From: Gossypium raimondii
Lineage: Eukaryota; Streptophyta; Magnoliopsida; Malvales; Malvaceae
Direction: 5' to 3'
Length of the DNA stretch: 64,000 bases
NCBI RefSeq assembly: GCF_025698545.1
Contig: NC_068576.1
Location: 54,658,094-54,722,093 of the forward strand
Within the stretch, counting starts at the first letter, position 1. Each line of letters starts with the position of its first letter. This document shows, in pieces, positions 43,961-56,002 of the stretch. Both the position numbers and the translations under genes were made by a program. The notes beneath the pieces are model-generated. The model saw only the letters and a program-made list of their open reading frames with translations, was not told the DNA's origin and made no database searches.

Positions 43961-44747
43961 TTAAGTAGCATTTGGTATAATGGAAAGTAGTCACTTTTTT
44001 TAGAATTTAATCAGTTAGAAAGTGATTCTAACATTTGGTATGTCAGGTTTTATTTACTTTCCTTATAATCTAACTTTCCTTTGGAGTTACTTTCCTATTA
44101 ACATGACAATATGGTTCTCAGGATAAAATGTGAGAAAGTTACTTTCCCATAGGTAGAATTGTTCCATTTAAGTTGTGTAAGAATTGTAGGTTAGACCACC
44201 TGTGGTTTTACATTCCTATGATTTGATTATTTGTAGCTTTGCTCAGAGCAATACCTAGAACCAACTATTTTTATAATATTCCTATGGGTTAGTCTTTAAC
44301 TAAGACAAAACGTGATTTCAAGTTTTTTTTTTTAATTTGTTCCAAAACAAGTTTTATATATCCATGACTTTATTTATGCTCGTTATATTTAGAAAATACA
44401 TGCAATACAAATTTGAAATAATTTTGTTTTCAATTAAAATTAAAATTTAAAAATAATTTAAAATTATCAATTAGATTTTATTATTAAATATTTGTTAAGA
44501 AGAAAGTTTAATATGAAAATTAAATACATAAATATTTTATTTTATTTAATAAGGGTGAATTCAGTAAATTATAATTACTTTTCTAGTAAAGTACTTAGTG
44601 AGCCAAACATGATAATATAACTTTTCCGAGATTCTAATCAAATACCTTCAAATGTATATCAAAAGTTGTAAAATAATTTTCCCGACAATCACATTCTAGT
44701 GAATCACATTAGAATCATAACATGGGAAAGCACCAAATGATACCTAA
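43961..44747. mobile_element. Non-autonomous DNA transposon, Harbinger-like
   Basis: Ends are TTAAGTAGCATTTGGT and, inverted, TTAGGTATCATTTGGT: 16-bp terminal repeats with two mismatches. The outermost TTA/TAA could be the 3-bp target duplication of PIF/Harbinger elements. The inside is AT-rich and lacks a transposase. Superfamily is inferred from the ends only. Confidence 0.6.
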
Positions 44748-44762
44748 TTGTTTGAAATAAAA

Positions 44763-44931
44763 GAGTAAACTACATAAATGGTCACCTAACTATTAGAAAG
44801 TTTCTTGTTAGGTTACCCGACTTTAAAAAGTTACAAATGATCATTTGATTTATCGTTTTATTTTTTTTTAGTCCAAAACCGGTAAAATACTAATAGATTG
44901 TTGAGTTGATAGTTAACTTAATGACATGTAT
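44763..44931. mobile_element. Left part of a foldback MITE cut by LTR-5
   Basis: It starts GAGTAAACTACATAAATGGTCACC, broken here as GAGTAAACTAC then ATGGTCACC, as in the left arms of the foldback MITEs at 43183 and 50706. It runs to the LTR-5 target site TGTAT (44927-44931). No clear right arm was found beyond 49723. Confidence 0.45.
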
Positions 44932-45709
44932 TGTAACGACCTGATAGTCAGGGGTGTCGAAAAGTATATTCCCAGGACTCCGTTTCTATAAATTGGACTC
45001 ATAAATATTTTTAATAAATATTTAAAAAGTTAGTTGTGTAGTTAATTAGGTTTCGATTAAGCGAATTTACTTGAATTAAAAGCAATTAGGTATGATAACT
45101 AAATCGCATTTGAGTTAAAGGTTGAATTATAGATTAAAAATTAATTAAAGGGCCAATGTAGTAATTATACCTATACATATATAAATGTATAGTGGACGGC
45201 ATATGTTATAAAAATATATTATAATATTAAGAAATCTTAATTATTAAGTAAATGTATATATGTATTATATAATAATAATAGTTAGTACAATAAAACAAAA
45301 TAGGTATTAAAAGAAAGAATAAAGAAAAGAAATAGAAAGACATGCAAAATTAAGAAAGAAGAAAGAATCACGGCCTAAGGGATTCAAACTTTCAAAGTTC
45401 AATTAGTTAGTTAATTTAGTCATTTTTCTTGTAATTTTTATGTTTTTGGAATCCTGGTGTTAAGTACTACCCGACCCATGTCGAAATTTTAGCAATTATT
45501 AAGATTTTAAATGTTGCTAATGTTGAATAGTTTTAGTATTAGGGATTAAATTGATAATTTTTAAGCTAGAAATGAAAAAGGATTAAATTGTAGAATAAAT
45601 TGTAAATTTTGAGTAATAGGGACTAAATTGTGAAAAAATCAAAATTTAGGGGTTTAAGTGAAAATACTGAATTAAATTTATTTTAAAGTGAATTTTGTAT
45701 GAAAATATA
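44932..45709 (+). mobile_element. LTR-5, Ty3/gypsy-type solo LTR, 5' portion
   Basis: It starts TGTAACGACCTGATAGTC, the same family as LTR-2. Flanks TGTAT (44927-44931 and 49724-49728) form a perfect 5-bp duplication. It is interrupted by LTR-6 and resumes at 48059. The donor-like site seen in LTR-2 is decayed here (TAGTTAGTT near 45404). Confidence 0.9.
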
Positions 45710-47346
45710 TGTAATGACCCAAAATTCACAAGTATCGGAAAAGTACATTATCGGCCTCTGTCTTAGTAAACCGAGTCAAAAAATATAATAATAATAATAT
45801 TTGAAGTCATTATGAGTTTAGTTGAGTGCTTAATTAGGTATTAATTGGGTGAATTTAGTTAAATTAAGAGAAATTAGGAAATATGACTAAATTGAACTAG
45901 GGGTAAAAGTTGAATTATAGATTAATAAAAATAAAATGGATTAAAATGACAATTAAGCCATTAACAGGAAATGGGACAGTATAAGTGATAAAAATCTTAG
46001 ATTTTTATGTTTTATATTATATTATATTATATTGTATTATACTATATAAATTAAATAGATGACAAATGAATGGTAAAGATGAAGACAAGTGTAATGGTAA
46101 TAATTACATAGGTACACTTGTAATAAAAATAAATATATACTTAAATAGTAAGTAAAAGATTTTTTATATAATATATATTATTAATATTACTAGTTAAAAT
46201 AAAAGAAATAAAGTAAAGTAAGTAAAATAAAAGACAAAGAAACAAAAGAAGAACAGAATAGGAACAGAGAAAGAGACGAAAACAGGGGAAGAAAAAGGAA
46301 AGAAAAGAAAAGGGAAATTGAGATTTTAAAGCTTCAGTTTAATTGGTAATCTAAATTTAGTCATTTTCTCTTCATTTTGATGTTTTAGAAGCTTTAAAAC
46401 AAAGTTTTGTTGAAATCAAGTGGAGGTTATGGAAGTTCATAGGTTTTTGAACATGATTCATTTTGAACAAGTTGTTTAATTAGGGTTTAGTTGATAGAAT
46501 TTCTAGTTAGAATAGATTAAAAGATTGATTTGTAAACTAAATTATAAATTTTACATAGTTAGGATTAAGTTATAAAAAGCCTTAAATTAGGGTTTAATTA
46601 TGAATATTGAATAGTAGAGTTAAATATGGCAAGCCATTAAGTAGAAAAGAAGTATGAATTAAGTTAGAAAAATAAGTAAGCTTAGTTAGAATTAAATTAG
46701 GAATAAGTAGGAATTGAATAAATTTAATTAATATTTTTTTTTGCTGTAATTAATAGTGAAAATAATTATTATTTTCGTAGCTAACAAGGAAAACGAGGCA
46801 TCGGCATCCAAAGGAAAAGAAAAGATCGTTGAGGAGTAAACGCGTATTCCGGGTTTGTATTACTATAACTTAAACTATTTACTAAATGCTGTATTGAAAT
46901 ATATGTGAATTGAAATAATAGATGTTTTGAATTGTTTGAGCATTTGAGATTGTTGTGGAAATGAATTCGAAATTGGAAAAGTAAAATAATACCCTATTAA
47001 CTTATCGGACTAGATTGGATACAAATGGCATGCCATTGGATTTGTGATGTGATGATGAGATTTGTAGTTCGGCCGAGAAGATGATTATATTGTTATATGC
47101 TTCGGTTTATCCGAAGAGGCATTTAATGCCTTATTGGTGTGTTATGGAGGATTTAAATAATTTCGGGTGTGTTTAGGTTGGATATTCTGGTGTGTTTGGG
47201 TGGAATCCTCGTATCTGTCAGAGTCCGAGCCTTGTTAATAGGGTAAATAATTGAAATGGAAATTTAAAAATGAAATTGGTTGATTTGACACTATAGAAAA
47301 ATACGAGAAAGAATGTAGGAGTTAAATTATAAATTGAATTAGTATG

Positions 47347-47385
<39 letters not shown>

Positions 47386-48058
47386 TTAAGATCTATGGAA
47401 TGATATATGAATATGTATATTTAGTTTAAAGTGATTTATAAGATTATGGTCAATATTTGAAATTTTATTATTATTAAATAGTTTAATTTATAGTAATACC
47501 ACTGAGTATGAAATACTCAACGTACGGTTGTTTCCGTGCGCAGGTTGTAGAAGTCAAGTACTGAACCAGCATCCAAAACCAGACCCGACTTCAGCAAATT
47601 TTGGTGATGTATATTTTCTTTTAGTAATGTGGCATGTACATAGGATGTGTATAAATGTTATAATGTTTTGAATATAAATAGTTAAAAATGTTAGTATTAT
47701 AAGTCTAAGAATTTTAATGAAAGAAGTTTATCCATTCCAATTTAATTAGTACATTGATAAATTTAAATTGATATTAAGTTGATTGAGTTTGATTAGAAGG
47801 TATTTAGAATAGAAAATGAGAATATGAAATGAATTGGGTTGTTTATGTTTTGAATTTTGCAGGGGTTTTATGTAAAAATAAGCAGAAATGCTGCCGAAAT
47901 TTTTATAAAAAAAATTCAATTAGTAAAATTTATATGAATGCTTGTATAATTTTAATATGTTGGTTATTTATGATATGTTTATTTGTAAATTGTTTGATAT
48001 GTCCGGTAATGCCTCGTAACCCTGTGCTGGCGACGGTTTGGGGTTAGGGGGTGTTACA
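45710..48058 (+). mobile_element. LTR-6, solo Ty3/gypsy-type LTR, 2349 bp
   Basis: It starts TGTAATGACCC and ends GGGGGTGTTACA, flanked by ATATA on both sides (45705-45709 and 48059-48063). Inside are a TA-rich run, a purine-rich run (46195-46320), a donor-like TTG|GTAATC (46346), GGCATGCCATT followed by small palindromes (47090-47140), a (TA)n run and the conserved hairpin/acceptor-like block ending at 47543. No internal coding region. Confidence 0.92.
47348..47383 (+). repeat. (TA)n microsatellite in LTR-6
   Basis: About 17 TA units without clear interruption. Confidence 0.9.
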
Positions 48059-49723
48059 ATATAGAATTAAATGTAAAGAATAAAAATTAGTCTCGGTTTA
48101 GGGACTAAATTGAAATTTAAGTAAATATTGAGTAAAAATTGAAATATTCAATATGAAATTGAATTGTGTTATATTGATGAATTTTAATTATTTTAATTCT
48201 GTAGCTAACGTCGTACCGGAATCCTCGACTAAAAAGGGGAAGGATAAAATCGACGTCGAATAGCTCGGAATCCACAGTTTGTATTTCTATAATCCGAACC
48301 TAGTTACTAATTGTTGTATTTTGATTTAATGCATGTGGTAAGTGGTTGAGATGAGTATTTGGCACTTTGATATTGAATTGAATTAAAGTTGATTAAATGG
48401 ATTGAATTGGTATATATATTATGAATGTATTGATTATTTGAATTGAAATGAATATATATGTGTAAATGTGAAAATGTGAAAATATGATAATTGAATATGT
48501 GTAAATGTGAAAATGTGAAACTGTATCGGGCTGAGTCGGATATAAATGGCATGCCATAGGATAGGAAGAGTTTAGGGATTTCTTCGACTTCGAGTCGGTG
48601 AGGCACTAGGTACCAATTTACTTCGGTTTAATCGATGAGACAATGGGTGTCAATTTATATAGTGTTGGGCACAGTTACTACTTCAGATTTATTCGATGGG
48701 GCACTAGGTGCTAAACTGGTGTGTTGGTTGGATCCGTGTATCCGTCCGAGTCCGAGTCGTGTTAATAGGGGTAAATAAATAATAAAATTCTATAATTGAT
48801 ATTGAAATGACATGGTATGAGAAATGAAAGTGATATAATGAATTGAAAATGGAATGTGAAATATGTTGTAAACACATGGAATATATGAGTTATATACTCA
48901 TGAATTGAATATGGAATGGATAATGCTATAGTTTAAATGAAATGTGGTTTGATATGTGAATAGCTATTTATATAGCAATTGTGTGAATTGGGACATTGTT
49001 AATCAAATGAAATATGATAGCATTTGTAAATTGAATGTACTATGAAATGATATGCTAATATGTATGAATTCAAAAGGTTGGCATATGATAGCTGTGGTCT
49101 TGGTCATTAATATGTGTTTATAATTAAATTGTGCATTTTGTATTCTCTTGTCTTTAAATGTTTGGAATATAGAAATATCACTGAGTTTTACTCAGCGTAC
49201 GGTTTTGCTTTTCGTTCGCAGGTTAGGTACTTCACTTTTGATCGTTGATTCAACATCCAACAACGATCCAGAACTCAAATGTGGTGATGTTTATCTTTTG
49301 TGTCGGCATGTACCTAGGATGTCTAGTTGATAGTTATTTTGTAGATGGATTGTAAATGAGGTTATAAGTGTAATGTTGGTTTGGTATTTATGTAAACACG
49401 TGTTTGTGTTTGAAGCCATAGTATGGTATGGTGAATTGAAGCAATGCTTGATATGTGCATGTGAATTTAAGTTAATGTTTTAGGTAGATATGAGCTAGGC
49501 CAAATTGATGGGTTTTGGCATGTTTATAATTTTAATTTGAATGATGCATTGATGATATGTTTTGATGACATAACTGTGGTACCAATGAGGGTACATTAGT
49601 TAGGCACCTAGGATGATTGTTTTGGCATGTTTTGAAATGTTTGAAATGAATGATTAGATTACGATTACGTGGTAATACTCTAAAACCCTATTCCGGCGAC
49701 TGATATGGGTTAGGGGTGTTAAA
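48059..49723 (+). mobile_element. LTR-5, 3' portion
   Basis: It resumes after the ATATA duplication and holds palindromes like GGCAC-TAG-GTGCT near 48698 and the conserved hairpin/acceptor-like block ending CGCAG at 49221. It ends GGGGTGTTAAA (the usual TTACA has one change), directly followed by TGTAT. Confidence 0.88.
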
Positions 49724-50705
49724 TGTATATTTTTAACCCCTTATTTTTTCCCCATGTAATTTTCACGTCATTTTATAATTAATTAAAAAATGAAATTTAA
49801 ACCCAAAACTTTAAAACTATATCGTTGGTTTCATCATATTTAATATTGTCACTTAAAAACAATACAAGTATACATTTAAAATAATATACAATAAATAATG
49901 AAATGTAACATTAAAACTAATAATAATAACACATATGTAAATGTACAAATTTAAAATAAAATAAAATAAGTTTAAATTGTGAGTAAAAGAAATTTAAATA
50001 GGTAAATACATTGATTAAGAATACTAAATGCACTCCAATTTTTATCATGATATTGTCATTTTTTTGAGTTGGTATTAAGTTGACTCATGGTACTAACTTA
50101 TTTAAACACTTAGATAATAGTATATATATATATATACAAACAATGTAGATGAAGCAATTTGTGTAATAAAATTAAAATGTATAAAAACGTTAGAATAAAG
50201 CTTTAATTGAAGTAGTTAAAAATATCGTGAATCTTTGGTGACATGTGTTTAAATATCAATATTTGCATTCGTTTTGCTTAAAAAAATAAAATTACCCTCA
50301 TAATAATATAACTTATTTAAACTATCTAAAGTTATTTTAGTAATTTTTATTGATTTGGTGTTGAGTTAACCCGTGATATTTCATTATTAGAATGAATTCA
50401 TATAATTTATGTAAAATAAAATTATAATCTATTGGTGTAATCATAACTCAATATCTACCTACTTATTAAATTCCTAAAAAGTCTTTATTTTAACAAAGAA
50501 AAAATATAAATTTAAAAATACTTTTATCTTTTGTATTACATGTAGAAAAATACATGCTTACAACTTTACAACCATAATAATATTTAAAATTAATTATTAA
50601 TAATTATTTTCACCCAGTATACTTTAATATATTTATTAATTTAAAACTCCCAAAACAAATAAAAAGAGTACGTATTTATCGTTAAATATACTCATTCAAA
50701 TATTT
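49724..50705. other. AT-rich intergenic stretch, nothing recognised
   Basis: Only short frames and AT-rich sequence. A short TA run lies near 50122-50137. Confidence 0.5.
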
Positions 50706-51250
50706 AGAGTAAATTTCATTATTAAGCACTAAATTAGGAATAAGTTTTCGTTTTAGTCACTTAACTAAAAAAAGTTACAATTTGGTCATTGAACTATTTA
50801 AAAGTTTTTATTCAAGTCATTGGGCTATTAAAATCGATGTTATATGGCGTTCACTATTCACATTGTATGCATCAATCGAAAGTTTTCTTTCCATTTCTCA
50901 TCTGTAGTTCATTATTCATGAAACAACTTTGGACATCACGAATCTACGAACCAAATTTTTTTTTTAAAAAATTCTCCAATCTTCGACACTGACCGTTAGA
51001 TCAACTTGGATCTAAGGTATGTTCTTCTACTTATTGATGAATATTGATCCACTGTATCGATTGTCGAGTTGTTCCTTAGAGTTCACTTGTGGAAATTTAA
51101 CAGCCTAATTATTTAGATAAAAACTTTTGAATAGTTTAGTGAATTGAATGAAAACTTTCGAATAGTTCAAAACTAAATTATAACTTTTTTAGTTAAATGA
51201 CCAAAACAAAAATTTACCAATAATTTAGTGACTAATAGTGCAATTTACCC
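50706..51250. mobile_element. Foldback MITE just upstream of the CAND-like gene
   Basis: The left arm starts GAGTAAATTTCATTATTAAG and the right arm ends AATAGTGCAATTTACCC. The arms match inverted through GTCACTTAACTAAAAAAAGTTA and GAACTATT-AAAAGTTTT-type blocks (matches broken by mismatches). About 545 bp long. It ends 118 bp before the start codon of the next gene. Confidence 0.8.
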
Positions 51251-51368
51251 AAATATTTATTGAGAGTAAGGTAAAATGAAGGTGAAGATAAAAACAAAAA
51301 CCCACCAATGCCCCAGCCGGAAGAACAAATAATAGATCTAGAGGCACCGACAAATTCCCAATTCTCCG

Positions 51369-52679
51369 ATGGCGATGTCTCTCTATTTTGTTCTTCTTCT
51401 TTTCATGTCTTTTCTTGTTTCTTTTGGTTCTGCTGAGATCCGATTCACGGAGATCCGATCCGATGGCCGCCCCATAATTCCCTTCGACAAGTTCGGTTTC
51501 ACCCACACAGGCCGTCTTGAGCTCAACGTCTCTCAGGTCGAGCTATCAGACTCGAACCGAAATCTTGACTTGTCTAAAGTCGGATTCTTCCTCTGCACAC
51601 TCGACGCATGGATGCGCGTGCTCCAGCAACTCGAAGATGAGGAGGTCGCCTGCGTTCTCGATTCCGATCTCATTAAACTCGTCTCCAATTTTAAATCTCT
51701 CAACGGGCAATCCAGCTTCAACTTCCTTTATGAAGAAAAGGATGCCGATCAGTACACTCTCGTCTTCGCTAACTGCCTTAATCAAGTTAAAGTATCGATG
51801 AAAGTCCGATCAGCGATGTACAATCTCGACGGCAAGAAAAATCGCAGGGATTATCTCTCGGCGGGCGAAACGGTTCTCCCTAGGGTTTACTTCCTTTTGT
51901 CCCTCGTTTACTTCACTCTCGCTGGGGTTTGGATTTACGTGCTTTACAAAAAACGACTCACCGTTTTCGGAATCCATATCTTTATGCTTGCCGTGGTTAT
52001 TTTGAAAGCGTTTAACCTGGTATGCGAAGCAGAGGATAAGTCTTATATTAAGCGCACAGGGAGTGCTCACGGTTGGGATGTATTGTTTTACATATTCAGT
52101 TTCTTGAAAGGGATAACGCTTTTCACGCTGATCGTTTTGATTGGTACTGGGTGGTCGTTTTTGAAGCCTTACTTGCAGGACAAGGAGAAGAAGGTTTTGA
52201 TGATTGTGATTCCACTTCAAGTCGTTGCTAACATTGCCCAAGTTGTTATCGATGAAACTGGGCCTTTCAGTCAGGATTGGAACACATGGAAGCAAGTATT
52301 TTTGCTTGTTGATGTTATTTGTTGTTGCGCAGTGTTGTTCCCGATTGTTTGGTCTATTAAGAACTTGCGCGAGGCAGCTAAGACAGATGGGAAAGCCGCC
52401 GTGAATTTGATGAAGTTGACTCTGTTTAGGCAGTACTACATCGTAGTGATTTGTTATATTTACTTTACCCGTGTTGTGGTTTATGCCTTGGAGACGATTA
52501 CTTCTTATAAGTATCTTTGGACCAGTGTAGTGGCTGGGGAGTTGGCCACACTTGCATTTTATGTGTTTACAGGGTTTAAATTCAAGCCAGAGGCTCATAA
52601 CCCATACTTTGTGATCGATGATGAGGAGGAAGAAGCTGCAGCAGAGCAGCTGAAGCTTGAAGATGAGTTTGAATTGTGA
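51369..52679 (+). CDS. CAND7: Seven-transmembrane GOST/CAND-type membrane protein
   Basis: An intronless gene for 436 residues. Residues 1-22 form a signal peptide (MAMSLYFVLLLFMSFLVSFG..). About 23-165 is the lumenal or extracellular GOLD-like domain with cysteines C76, C95 and C136 and a possible N-glycan site at N53. Seven membrane segments lie at about 173-193, 199-219, 237-262, 275-294, 310-330, 354-377 and 383-402; AFNLVCEAEDKSYIKRTG and WSIKNLREA are family marks. The acidic C-terminus (DDEEEEAAAEQLKLEDEFEL) faces the cytosol. This is the lung-7TM/GPR107 (GOST) family; in Arabidopsis such proteins are called candidate GPCRs CAND6/7, while animal relatives act in Golgi and endosome traffic. 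True G-protein coupling is not shown. CAND6 is an equally possible name. Confidence 0.93.
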   Translation: MAMSLYFVLLLFMSFLVSFGSAEIRFTEIRSDGRPIIPFDKFGFTHTGRLELNVSQVELSDSNRNLDLSKVGFFLCTLDAWMRVLQQLEDEEVACVLDSDLIKLVSNFKSLNGQSSFNFLYEEKDADQYTLVFANCLNQVKVSMKVRSAMYNLDGKKNRRDYLSAGETVLPRVYFLLSLVYFTLAGVWIYVLYKKRLTVFGIHIFMLAVVILKAFNLVCEAEDKSYIKRTGSAHGWDVLFYIFSFLKGITLFTLIVLIGTGWSFLKPYLQDKEKKVLMIVIPLQVVANIAQVVIDETGPFSQDWNTWKQVFLLVDVICCCAVLFPIVWSIKNLREAAKTDGKAAVNLMKLTLFRQYYIVVICYIYFTRVVVYALETITSYKYLWTSVVAGELATLAFYVFTGFKFKPEAHNPYFVIDDEEEEAAAEQLKLEDEFEL

Positions 52680-55600
52680 TAGTATTCATTGAGGAAAAGA
52701 AATGGAGAATGATTGAAGAAGGTTCAGGTTGTCAAACTGGGGCAATTGAGGTAGAAGCCTTATCATCTTAATGGGTACCATCGAAAAAAAAAAATTGTGA
52801 TATTTGATGCTTGTTAGTACTTATTGTGCCCTTTTGATCTACTTTACCTTTTTTTTTATAAGTTGTTAGGATACTTAAACTTTGATGCTTGTTGTGAATT
52901 TAATAGCATATGTAACTACAAATACAAAACTTATGCCTTACTTTTTGTTAAATTCCTTGTTTCCTCATTCTGGGAATATGTTGTGAAACATTGTCATTTA
53001 TATGTATCTAAAAGTTCTATTGTGCATGCATTTGCAGAGAACCAATAAGCATATGCTCATTTAACAAAGAGTAGTTGCTGTACTACTCCCCGGAATATAT
53101 GTAGTGGTACATTTGTTTTAGGGCCTTTTATTACATATTTGAAGTGCCTGTAATATGTCAGACGTGGTTCTTCTGATATCTAGTCATAGCTCGACTGCTT
53201 TAATGAATCTGAGCTAGCTATCTACTGAATCTGAATTCCACGTTTTAACATTGCAATTTGCGTGTAGCTACTTGAAAACATTGATCCGTTTTAACGATGC
53301 TTATTTTCCAGCACTTTTCAGGCTGCAAGCCTTTTGTTAAAATCCGAATGGATATCTTTCGTCCAATTTGTGGCAATGCTGTTAAATCTAAGTTCTTTTC
53401 TTCTGTGAATATTTAGTTTTAGCATTAATTTTTGAGATTGTATTAGAATGATCCGAGTGAGATTGGTTCTCATGAAGTTGGAACAGTTGCCCCTGGAAGA
53501 CATGATTGTATCCTTTGGTTAACATGAGAGGTTTCTTACCGCTAGGAGATCTATGGTTTTAGATTTTCTGCATTGGATTTTTATGGCATGTGTTTGATTT
53601 GTGAGGCATACTAGAAAAGAACCTGACCATCGATGATTAGTTGTTTGAAAGCTTGTTTTAGCTAACACTAGAATTTGAGGCAGGCATGTTCTCCTCCTTA
53701 CTGAGAACTTGTTTAATTTCAGTCTTATTAGTTCAATGGCTTTTGTTTCGTCGTGAACCCTCTTATCTGATGGTTGCTTTCATGGCTCTACAAAATATCT
53801 GATCCTCCAAGAGGTGGTGATTATGTCGACAAAAAGTGTATGCCATGGAATGTTCTTTGGCTTGGGCTTGGGAAGATACGGTCTAAGTTTTAACAGATAC
53901 CTCGTGACAAAATTGAAGTCAAAGGTCCACCAGTTAGCGGTGGTTGAGAAATTCGTATTGATTAGTTGAGATATGGGAGTTTATTGCTTGGAGTTTCTTT
54001 CTATTATTCCCTTCAATTTTCCTCTCACATATTTGTTTGTTGTTACAAAATCCATGGGTTGGATTGATTTTAGGTCAGATCAATTTAGATTTTGGATTTG
54101 GATCATTTTCGACTTTGAGTTGGTTTCGAGGTATTAGGGGTTTTAGTTGTTTGAGGTTGGTATTTTGGGGGGTTTGGGCTTTCGGCAATTTGAATCACGG
54201 TAGATTTTCAGATTATAATTCACAGATCATAGTAATAGAAAATTGAAGTATGGGCCATGTTCTTGAAATATATATTATAGGCGTATCAGAAGTTTGGGTG
54301 TGATCGAAAAGGCAAAATCATGCAAATCATCGGCAGTCTAACACTTGATAGATGAAATATTGAAAGTATTGATAAGCATGTAATCATTAAGGTTATGGGT
54401 TACAAACTTCCCTTTGTGACAAAGAACATACCCTGCAGTCTAAATTTCTTTCATAGGATCCATTCATTCATCTCACGTATGCTGACAATTTTTCTTTCGC
54501 TTAAGAAAAAAAATTGAGCAGCAAAAGCAAAAAAAAGGGAACAAAGAAAAAAGAGGACACTTTTACTTCACTTTAACCATATAGGAAATATGGTCCATTT
54601 TCATCTTTTTTCTTGCATCAGCAGTTGATTATGAACCACGAGAATTCAAGCAGAAAGATTGAAGTTGTGTTGGCACATGGGAAGTTTGTTAACCTGTCTC
54701 CTTTTGAGCCGCCCTTCACCAAAACCAAAAAGTATCCAATGATCCAAGTCGGTGATTACAGGGCTTGTGTGTATTCACTTACTAACCCAAACACCAGAAG
54801 AACTCTTATTTTTTGTCCATTCCCAAATGCATATAATTGTTCTTAAGGTTTTATGACTGACCCTGGATTTAACATTAAAGGGAGGGACAATACACGTGGA
54901 ACCTGTAGGAATAAATACACCATTGCTTCCATTATGGCCTATAATGTGCTTAAAAGAACTTTGCAACCAAAATCTGATTAAAATAATCCTGCATCTTCTG
55001 CAATCCAATCATAGATAACCAGCAAAGCTCCCATTTGTAATGCTTGACTAATACAACATATTTTTGAAGAAAAGGTTTTTAAATCCCTGTTAGAGTTTAT
55101 GCTGCTGTGAAGGAACTTTAATCGCATCATAAAATATGCATCTGGGGGCTGTTGTGGCTGAACAATTGCTCTAGGATATGTACTCGGTATTTTAGTTATC
55201 AAAATCAATATATGTAAATTACGACACTAATTCAGAGGTACATGAGGTCTAAGGTTCGATTGGAATTACTTATATTTCCAAAGATTAGATCAAAATGCCC
55301 CCACTAACATGTGGAGTGCCAGAGGAGTACATACTCCAAGCCAGAGAGGCCCTTACTCTTTCACAATGAGTTGAACATTTAGTGGTTTTTGTGTGGACCA
55401 GATGTGTTCATTATTACACTGGACGGTCTCCTCATATTAAAACTATAAATTTCTTTACAAATACACCCTAATTTCCCAATTTCCTCTCCACTTAGAATTA
55501 TTGGTGTTTGATTGTTTTTAAGTTATTAATCTATGATATGATTACCGGACATGATTTGAATAAAACTATGAACGGTGTACCCATTTCAAAACATCTGTAG

Positions 55601-55829
55601 GGTATTTCTCTGACCAGTTCGCAGTGTATTAAAAGTCAGCGTACAAGCTGGAAACTTTGGCCATTTAACTACAGATCCCACTACTAGTTTTGGCATGCCA
55701 TGAGAGTGGTAAAAAGGAAAACAGGGCAGATAAGAGATGTGGACCGATGGAAGTAAGATAATAAAGGCAAATGAAGACCACCACCTCTCCTTAGGACTAG
55801 TTTTTTTTAATTAAGATGAGATGCATGTG
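52680..55829. other. 3' flank and intergenic DNA, no gene supported
   Basis: The first 370 bases are probably 3' UTR. The stretch is less AT-rich than other spacers and holds several short frames (for example 54037-54246 and 54613-54846), none with recognisable domains. No repeat structure was seen by eye. Confidence 0.45.
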
Positions 55830-55841
55830 ATATATATATAT
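55830..55841 (+). promoter_or_regulatory. Probable TATA box of the BLT-like gene
   Basis: A TATATATATATA run lies about 170 bp upstream of the chosen ATG (56003), followed by a leader ending in an A-rich run. Confidence 0.45.
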
Positions 55842-56002
55842 CCATCATTCACTTTTTCAATCCACATGATCTTCAAAGCTAAGTTCCAGAATAAATAAAT
55901 GGGCCTACTCCCATTGCTTTCTTGACAGGGAAAATCCCCCACTCAAACAATAATAAAAGAGAGAGAAAAGAAAAAAAAAAAAAAGAGTTTGCTTTATTAA
56001 GA

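Noticed and set aside
51810..52598. Long antisense open frame (262 codons) inside the CAND-like gene
   Set aside because: The opposite strand encodes a clear seven-transmembrane protein with full family features; the antisense frame has no recognisable domain and is a shadow of codon bias.
54613..54846. Possible small gene between the CAND-like and BLT-like genes
   Set aside because: The 77-codon frame has no homologue I recognise, no second exon could be joined, and the flanks lack a convincing promoter.
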